Under the pieces are notes generated by a model. It was not told where the DNA came from. It worked only from the letters and a program-made list of their open reading frames with translations, and did not search any database. Positions 59,801 through 64,000 of a stretch of 64,000 nucleotides of DNA are shown here, piece after piece. The position numbers and the translations under genes were made by a program. Within the stretch, counting starts at the first letter, position 1, and each line of letters begins with the position of its first letter. Source of the DNA: Diphasiastrum complanatum (Eukaryota > Streptophyta > Lycopodiopsida > Lycopodiales > Lycopodiaceae); assembly GCA_029204225.1 (NCBI GenBank), contig CM055099.1, forward strand, positions 55,407,173 through 55,471,172. Direction: 5' to 3'.

Positions 59801-59925
59801 TTATCTATATCAATTATGTTGTGTCCTATTTTGTACATATTAGGATCCTTGAGAAGAGATCTATTCTGATGATGGAGATCATTCTTAAGTTGGAACAAAG
59901 TAGTGTTGTAAAACTAGCAAGTTAA
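56851..59925 (+). CDS. Gag fused to about 765 residues of unknown sequence (1024 aa)
   Basis: The frame opens at 56785, but homology to the intact Copia (RLNSTNYSTWKVRMES against RLNKTNYSIWKVRMES) places the start at 56851 (MTSNGGIMLEAKE). Residues 1-200 are DUF4219/UBN2 Gag. A CCHC knuckle CFYCGVKGHFANEC lies at 244-257. From about 260 to 1024 nothing is recognised: no D-T/S-G protease, no H-x-H/C-x-C or D-D-E integrase, no YVDD, no RNase H. The stretch has normal amino-acid composition, including YMEQLKWQLLQGKGDIIGEL and FDTHLHLLYFMLNGNVGIY. It is Cys- and Ser-rich in the middle and strongly hydrophobic near the end (YINYVVSYFVHIRILEK). No stop interrupts 3 kb. It could be transduced host coding DNA or a new structural extension of Gag. 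Confidence 0.9.
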   Translation: MTSNGGIMLEAKERLNSTNYSTWKVRMESLLELNELMDIVVGIEERPLILQEQLNFDRRAKRALHIIEMNVTNELLKEVGKCTSSSEAWNALKKIYESKSTSRVLTLRRQIFQSCQREGESAHSFVLKVKSLNDDLACIDESIKDGELVQVMLNGLLDEHSNLVQCFAIQKSLPSVNDLQEILVAEEHRLQAKGGGASTQGGDEEALFTKGKFKGKWSKQGSLEHGKHSSSLQSRKQDKSKFKCFYCGVKGHFANECHKKQNARSRLRSNVLLGDDNCCANLASFGESMVNFLDPLDLEDGLVLPTSQMESCGAKLASCLYSSTHGLPRLGGSSMVLDGKCKNGKGKEGANFINGVDEDSSLEVIVANDLFVHMEKDGDAKCHSLQEDGCSSNSFHIDVCNHVGKDDGALSMLEGNGSFTSFCDKVICATSGVTILHKKSRSKVSIMRLGEGDHKSKGREVCEVFKVGCTLNDVFMNDSEEESLSYDSLPKSLSRSSCLKRESTSITLMLKVLRILFLASNIQESSTSYGATIKREVSNFCGASIKRESCEGKGNGRVVLGKIQSMDLTSLHQLKAFYDCGGLFIHGQDGKRLVEEDYMEQLKWQLLQGKGDIIGELIEVCYELKRAVLIRFDTHLHLLYFMLNGNVGIYLLVYDGGIVFTNYSEGSNLSIDEILWDLNHVFEREYLQSFRSEDVHICKIFDVLLEDQEVDLGLLHQHQETSGNSKLVKSIKEETNGQGILDLFLQVLEGSSKVFGAARKCLLTLPHLPNLMYEHCYVNVLKLSNFNKTSSIVLHPLDLGDGIVIIAGLYDQVHEFIQILKGIEVVNMFSFEQSSRSSILVLANWQLVDIVGSSVVCKSCGGTSSISSSGFAHSNGVGNTSFWHSFTQRLSWIEDLQRQGGDGSSFMEIHVAFTICIVKCGGGMQTLVDHFHLQLVCCYFTEKPEMDTWRNSLIEILCSFTCTIFMILCKIDVRNSEASYMDTIIYINYVVSYFVHIRILEKRSILMMEIILKLEQSSVVKLAS

Positions 59926-59938
59926 GTTGAAGAGGGAG

Positions 59939-60585
59939 TGTGAAAATTGTCAACATTTCCTTGTCTAGTTTTAGGCCAAAATTGCTAAAAATGGCACATA
60001 GTTTAGGATCTGACTTTTCACACGTGTGAAACAGGTCTAGATATTCTTAGTAAGTGTATTTTTTCAGTATGAAGAAGTGTCAAACTTCAAGACCTTCGAA
60101 ATGAGTCCATTTTCATGTATTTTGGACATATATGCCAATTTTACCTATATAGGGCATATTTTAGGTAAGGAGGGTCTAGAGAGAGGAGAGAGAGTCATCT
60201 CTCTCAGCTATATATAGCAGGTAGGCCGTGGAGAAACAGGTTGGAGCAGATCCATTGTATTCATTTGCTTAATGAGAGATTTTTCTATTGGGTTCTCCTT
60301 CCATTGTTGGCATTGTGTAGTGATTGAGTTCAAGCTTTGTGTGTATGATCTTAGGTGCTTTCCAAAAGTGGTAGGCTGATGTATTATGGACTGTATAATG
60401 CTATTTTGGGCCGCACTTGATGTTTATGGAAGTTTCCATTTGTGATAAATGCTTTTTGATCAAGTTCTTTGCATTCTAGGTAGCATAGAATGTGTTGCCA
60501 ATTCCTAGCTTATGTAGTTTGGAGTGCAAGCATTCAAGCCAATGATCTTGGAGTTTAGATCCACTTAGGATCTGTATTTTTCACA
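59939..60585 (+). repeat. 3' LTR of the gag-only element
   Basis: It pairs with 55031-55677 at the same length. The flank AAAAA follows at 60586-60590. Confidence 0.95.
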
Positions 60586-60686
60586 AAAAATGTCAGATAT
60601 TTATAGCTTAACCTTGTCAATTTCAGCAATAAATTGTAGATGTGACCATACTTTTGTATAATTAATTGTGGATGTGACCATACTTA

Positions 60687-62552
60687 AGCGGCAGAAAAAG
60701 AGACCCACCCTGGCTCAAGGATATTTGGAAGCTACAGAAGACCAATAATCTTCTGATTTCGAAAGCTCAGATACAGAGATCCATCAGACAGGTTACAAAA
60801 AGTCTATCTGCATATGTGAGATAGATTGTAATGGCAATAGAGACGCTACACACTACATATGAGGATTTCCAAGTGAAATTTTTTTCAGATACTATTGTTG
60901 CAATTGTCCATGCCAAGAGGGTGACCATCATGCCCAAGGATTTCAACATTGTGTTCAAGCTACAGGACACATATGGAAAATTTGCAGATTACTTTAGACC
61001 TGCTGATGCCTCTCCTCCAAAACAAGATTCAGAGAGGAGAAAATGAAAGCAGTCTCAACCATCCTGGCTTGTTTTTCGAATACAGAGTGGGAGTGTTTCA
61101 AAGAAGAGGAGGTCTCATGACCCTCCTAATAAAGCGAGGGATTTTTCAAAGCCATCTCCTCTGGATGAGATTTTATCTGCTAGGCAATATCCTCCCAAGT
61201 TTCCTCCTAAGTCTCCTTCTTCTCCTCCCAGAACTCCATTTTTATCTTTTTCTGCTAAATCTTTCTCTCCTAATAAATCTCCTCCTCCTTTAAAATCTTT
61301 GTCTCCTCCTACCCCCATAAATATTGGTTCCCCACCTCTTGTTCTAGGAAATGATTAAGATGATTTTGTAAATGTAAAGCTAGAATCAATTTTGACTGAC
61401 AATTCTTTTTGTGGTTTATCATTATTACTTCTATCACCCCCTGCACTTTTGCAAATACTTCTCAATATGTACAGTATGACCAATTATTGAACACATATCT
61501 TAAAGCTTTAGGTCCTAGATACAGTTTTAAGATGTCGAAGACCAATGCTGGTCTTCTCCTTTCTAAATTAGATACATGTGAATTAGAAAGTAGGGATAAA
61601 ATGCTAGGTGACAATGTAGGAGGTGGGGCAATTCAATACTGGATGGAGTTTCTTTAGACCCCATTGCTTATAGATGTAGCATTGTTTCCCCTTCAATTCA
61701 TGGCTGCATTTGATTTCCCTGATTTCAAAAGTCTGCACAATGATATACTCCAATACATCGTACTGGGGACTCCAATTCTTGTGCTCCCATACATAGCACT
61801 GTAAGTGTATTTTTTTCAAATTTTATTAAGTTGAATTTTTCATATGAATTTTGATTTCACATGGATTCTCAAAAATTTATTGTTTCCTTATTGTAGTGAT
61901 CATTGGAGCTTGTATGTGTTGTCCTTATATGTCAATGTCGAGGGTGTGTGCAATCCAATTTGTTTAAAGATGAATTCTATTACACACACATGCAAAATTG
62001 CCAAGAGCCATATCCAAAAAATACTGGAACTCTTTCTAGTACCAAATGCAATAGCATATACAAAGCTGAAAAATGTTGATGCAGAGGTAAAAATCTATCA
62101 ATATCAGTTCGACGTGTCCTTGTAGTTATTGTTTGGTTTCTTTTCAAATCGTGCGCGCTGATTCGATATTCAAACAATATTTGTTGGATATTGGTTCGAC
62201 GCGTGCTTGTTTCCGTTGTAGATTTTATTATAAGATCCTTCGTTTTGATCCGATATCTCATAATGTTAAAATTTTGATATTGCAGTCCTCTCAACAGGTT
62301 GATTTTGTAAGCTGTGGTTGCTATACGATATGCAATGCCAAACATTTTTTCAATTGGCTTGCACTACATGATGGACTTCCTAATCTGGAAGAGGTAATCT
62401 TTGATTAATAATATTTAATTGTATTTTTGTTTTTTCTTCATAATCAAATTCCTAATAACTAATCCTTCATTAATAACACTTAATTGTGTTTATTCTTTTT
62501 TCAGTTTAAATGCCCGAAGGTCTTCCCAATGGAGATAATGCACTTCAGGTAG
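60687..62552 (+). pseudogene. Histone H3 fold, Pro-rich linker and Ulp1-like protease gene (element B)
   Basis: Exon 1 (60687-61358) reads LKDIWKLQKTNNLLISKAQI, then MAIETLHTTYEDFQVKFFSD and HAKRVTIMPKD (60909-60941). This follows the histone H3 fold; the last block equals canonical H3 residues 113-123. In the same frame comes a proline-rich linker (PPKFPPKSPSSPPRTP). Later exons give a Ulp1 domain: MLGDNVGGGAIQYWMEFL; ILVLPYIAL joined to DHWSLYVL (catalytic His 61901-61903; donor 61800, acceptor 61896); KMNSITHT where Asp is expected (Asn instead); SQQVDFVSCGCYTI (Gln and nucleophile Cys 62313-62315); and FPMEIMHFR-stop (62505-62552). Introns keep phase. In-frame stops TAG 60822, TGA 61044 and TAG 61655 argue for a pseudogene. 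In canonical enzymes Ulp1 cleaves SUMO from targets. The H3 fusion and its role are inferred. Confidence 0.72.
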
Positions 62553-63220
62553 GAGACCATAAAGCTTGTGATCAAAAATTCATATCCAGTTGTAGTGGCA
62601 GAGTGTTCTCCACCCAAGCTACTTCCAATTGGAGAAATGGATTTAGAGATTATAGATAGTTGATACTGATAAAAAATTCGTCTCACTTGATGTGGATGAG
62701 ACACATGTACATAAAATTTTAGTAGAAATATATTTACAGTTTTCTATGGTTGTTCTTACTTGTTTGTTTTCCCGTTATTAATTCAAGTTATGATACATTC
62801 ATCTTCAATTTCTACGATTTTTTGACATATTTGTTTTTCATAGCCTTGGTCTACCTTGCCTTTACTATGGCTTTTTTTGGATAAGTTTAGAATGATGATC
62901 TGATCGAACCTTTGCCACAACCAATCCAAACATGCAACATTAGTTCACTTAGATTTGTTGCAACAAAGCTTTGATCAGATCGTCATCTGAACATATCCGA
63001 ATTTGCCAAGACAAGGACAACACAGACCAAGACAATGAAGACTAAAAATACAACCGATATATACGAGACTTCAACAAGGGCAGCGACGATTCGATATCTG
63101 ATTGTAGTGGTCACTGGAGTTCAAGTGACTAAAGATCTCCCCAATGGAGATAATGCATTTCCTATAGGAGACAATGAATCTTGTTATCGAAAACTCATAT
63201 TATCCGGTTGCAATTACATT
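62517..63220 (+). repeat. Direct duplication around the Ulp1 end
   Basis: The sequence at 62522-62600 (CCCAATGGAGATAATGCA, then GGAGAC, then CTTGT) recurs at 63136-63215 with about 75-80% similarity by eye. The DNA between (62610-63130) has no gene. It includes the 63088 copy of the ATATC-type motif. Confidence 0.6.
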
Positions 63221-63264
63221 GTGTTTTGCACCATGGAAATGGAAATCATAGAAATGAAAGAACA

Positions 63265-63552
63265 TCAGAGAAAAAGTGGTTCATTGTGAAGATAAGCATG
63301 CTGAACTAAAACTTTTGTGATGGATTGTCCAGCAGGTGATACTTTAAAATCCATTATCCTGCCTTTCCAAGAGCTTCTATATATGTTATCCAATCTTTTT
63401 CTTTCTCGGAATGAGCCTTTTGCAAATGGATGCATCAAGATCCATTCATACTTTAGATATATTCTTGGTATCCATTGATCTTCTGCATTTTTTTCATTGC
63501 AAATATTGATCGCATCAATGGTTCCTCTTGGTCTCCGATTATATGTAGCCAT
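63265..63552 (-). pseudogene. Opposing ORF of element B, function unknown
   Basis: Not recognised. The 95-codon minus-strand reading begins MATYNRRPRGTIDAINICN and contains WILMHPFAKGSFRERKR and GRIMDFKVSPAGQSITKV. It is clearly related to the plus-strand ORF at 29178 in element A. The two share T-I-D, N-E-K, W-x-P, W-x-L-x-H-P and FR-x-KR positions. As in A, it converges on the Ulp1 gene. Only the first exon-like segment is present before the reading closes at 63265; the rest of the A version is missing. Confidence 0.55.
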
Positions 63553-63659
63553 TAGTAAAAAATACGAGTATGCAAGCTTTGAACGGAGAGAATGTAGAGA
63601 TTGTGAGGCTTATTCCGAGGCCAAATACCAGACCCGAGGCTCGAGCATTCCGCTCCCCG

Positions 63660-63736
63660 CGTGACTCATTTTAAAAACTATCTTTCAAGGAAACGCTAAA
63701 AAAAAGCTTCGAAAATCGCCCGTCTTCTTGTAGTGT
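63660..63736 (-). repeat. CACTA-like terminus
   Basis: The minus strand from 63736 reads CACTACAAGAAGACGGGC then GATTTTCG, the form of a CACTA-superfamily end. It differs from the CACTA ends at 13334 and 19762. No partner end was found in the window. Confidence 0.5.
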
Positions 63737-64000
63737 CTATACCAAAATTTTGTACTTTGCTCTAGCTAGATTTCTAGTGGTTTTTTTTATGGCCTTGTGT
63801 TTAAATTTCTTTGGAATGTCTAGACATCCTCCATACAAACTATGGTCTTTCAAGATAAACATTGTTATTTTTTTTCTTCATCAATAGGGTTTTGTGTATC
63901 TTCTTGATTAACATTTTGCTTGATGTCCTCAATTGATGTGTATATCTGGTCATCAACATTTGATCTAATTGCATCATCCATGGCACCAAGGATCCCTGCA
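63737..64000. other. No recognised feature
   Basis: AT-rich window edge. By comparison with element A (450 bp from ORF to end), the right terminus of element B would lie close to or just past 64000. Confidence 0.4.

Larger units (their letters stand above)
55031..60585 (+). mobile_element. Gag-only Copia-like retrotransposon with a long novel ORF
   Basis: LTRs of 647 bp each (55031-55677, 59939-60585) start TGTGAAAATTGTC and end TTTTTCACA. I noticed one difference between them (C at 55139 against T in the right copy). The flanking duplication is AAAAA, low in information. The primer site TGGTATCAGAGCT begins at 55678, and the purine tract GAAGAGGGAG precedes the right LTR. The only ORF encodes Gag plus about 765 residues with no protease, integrase, RT or RNase H. 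The element is very young yet lacks enzymes, so it must be mobilised in trans. It resembles the TR-GAG class in outline, but the long extension is unusual. Confidence 0.93.

Overview
This is nuclear DNA from a land plant, AT-rich and almost entirely built of nested transposable elements. The evidence is plant-type Copia elements primed by initiator tRNA-Met, CACTA transposons with TNP2 transposases, Ty3-type gag debris and one gene of the plant S1 (self-incompatibility-like) secreted protein family. The sequence does not let me name the species. I found no tRNA or rRNA gene and no ordinary housekeeping gene.

Layout. 1-7.0 kb: an old Copia element on the minus strand, split by a complete but non-coding LTR element (1210-5266, TSD CTTTC) and by a small MITE. 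7.65-8.77 kb: an array of about eleven 98-bp repeats. 9.4-10.2 kb: the S1-family gene, minus strand, two exons and a TATA box; it is the only plausible host gene. 10.7-20.5 kb: head-to-tail decayed CACTA units with TNP2 pseudogenes and TA microsatellites. 20.5-28.7 kb: AT-rich filler, Ty3 and Copia fragments, solo-like LTRs and a large inverted repeat. 28.7-35.3 kb: element A, a DNA transposon with 34-bp terminal inverted repeats, TSD GCATC, a DDE-type transposase pseudogene, a Ulp1-like protease gene and an unrecognised opposing ORF. 35.3-42.2 kb: low-coding DNA with a dispersed bi-oriented motif, a Ty3-type LTR and two Ty3 gag pseudogenes. 42.3-44.1 kb: another CACTA copy (minus), itself entered by element B, a relative of A. 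B has been split by two young retrotransposons: an intact autonomous Copia (48713-54870, LTRs matching throughout by eye, TSD AAGTC, 1322-aa polyprotein) and a Copia-like element that has kept Gag but replaced protease, integrase and reverse transcriptase by about 765 residues of unrecognised open sequence (55031-60585, TSD AAAAA). The rest of B (60.6-63.6 kb) carries a gene joining a histone H3 fold, a proline-rich linker and a Ulp1-like SUMO protease, then the same opposing ORF as A.

What belongs together. A and B share terminal sequence, a DDE transposase with the same exon pattern, a Ulp1 gene downstream on the same strand and a convergent small ORF. I read them as two copies of one DNA-transposon family that I cannot place in a named superfamily. 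Small elements at 5632 and 22617 look like its non-autonomous derivatives. The gag-only element must depend on enzymes from another Copia. The order of insertion can be read from the nesting: CACTA, then B, then the two retrotransposons.
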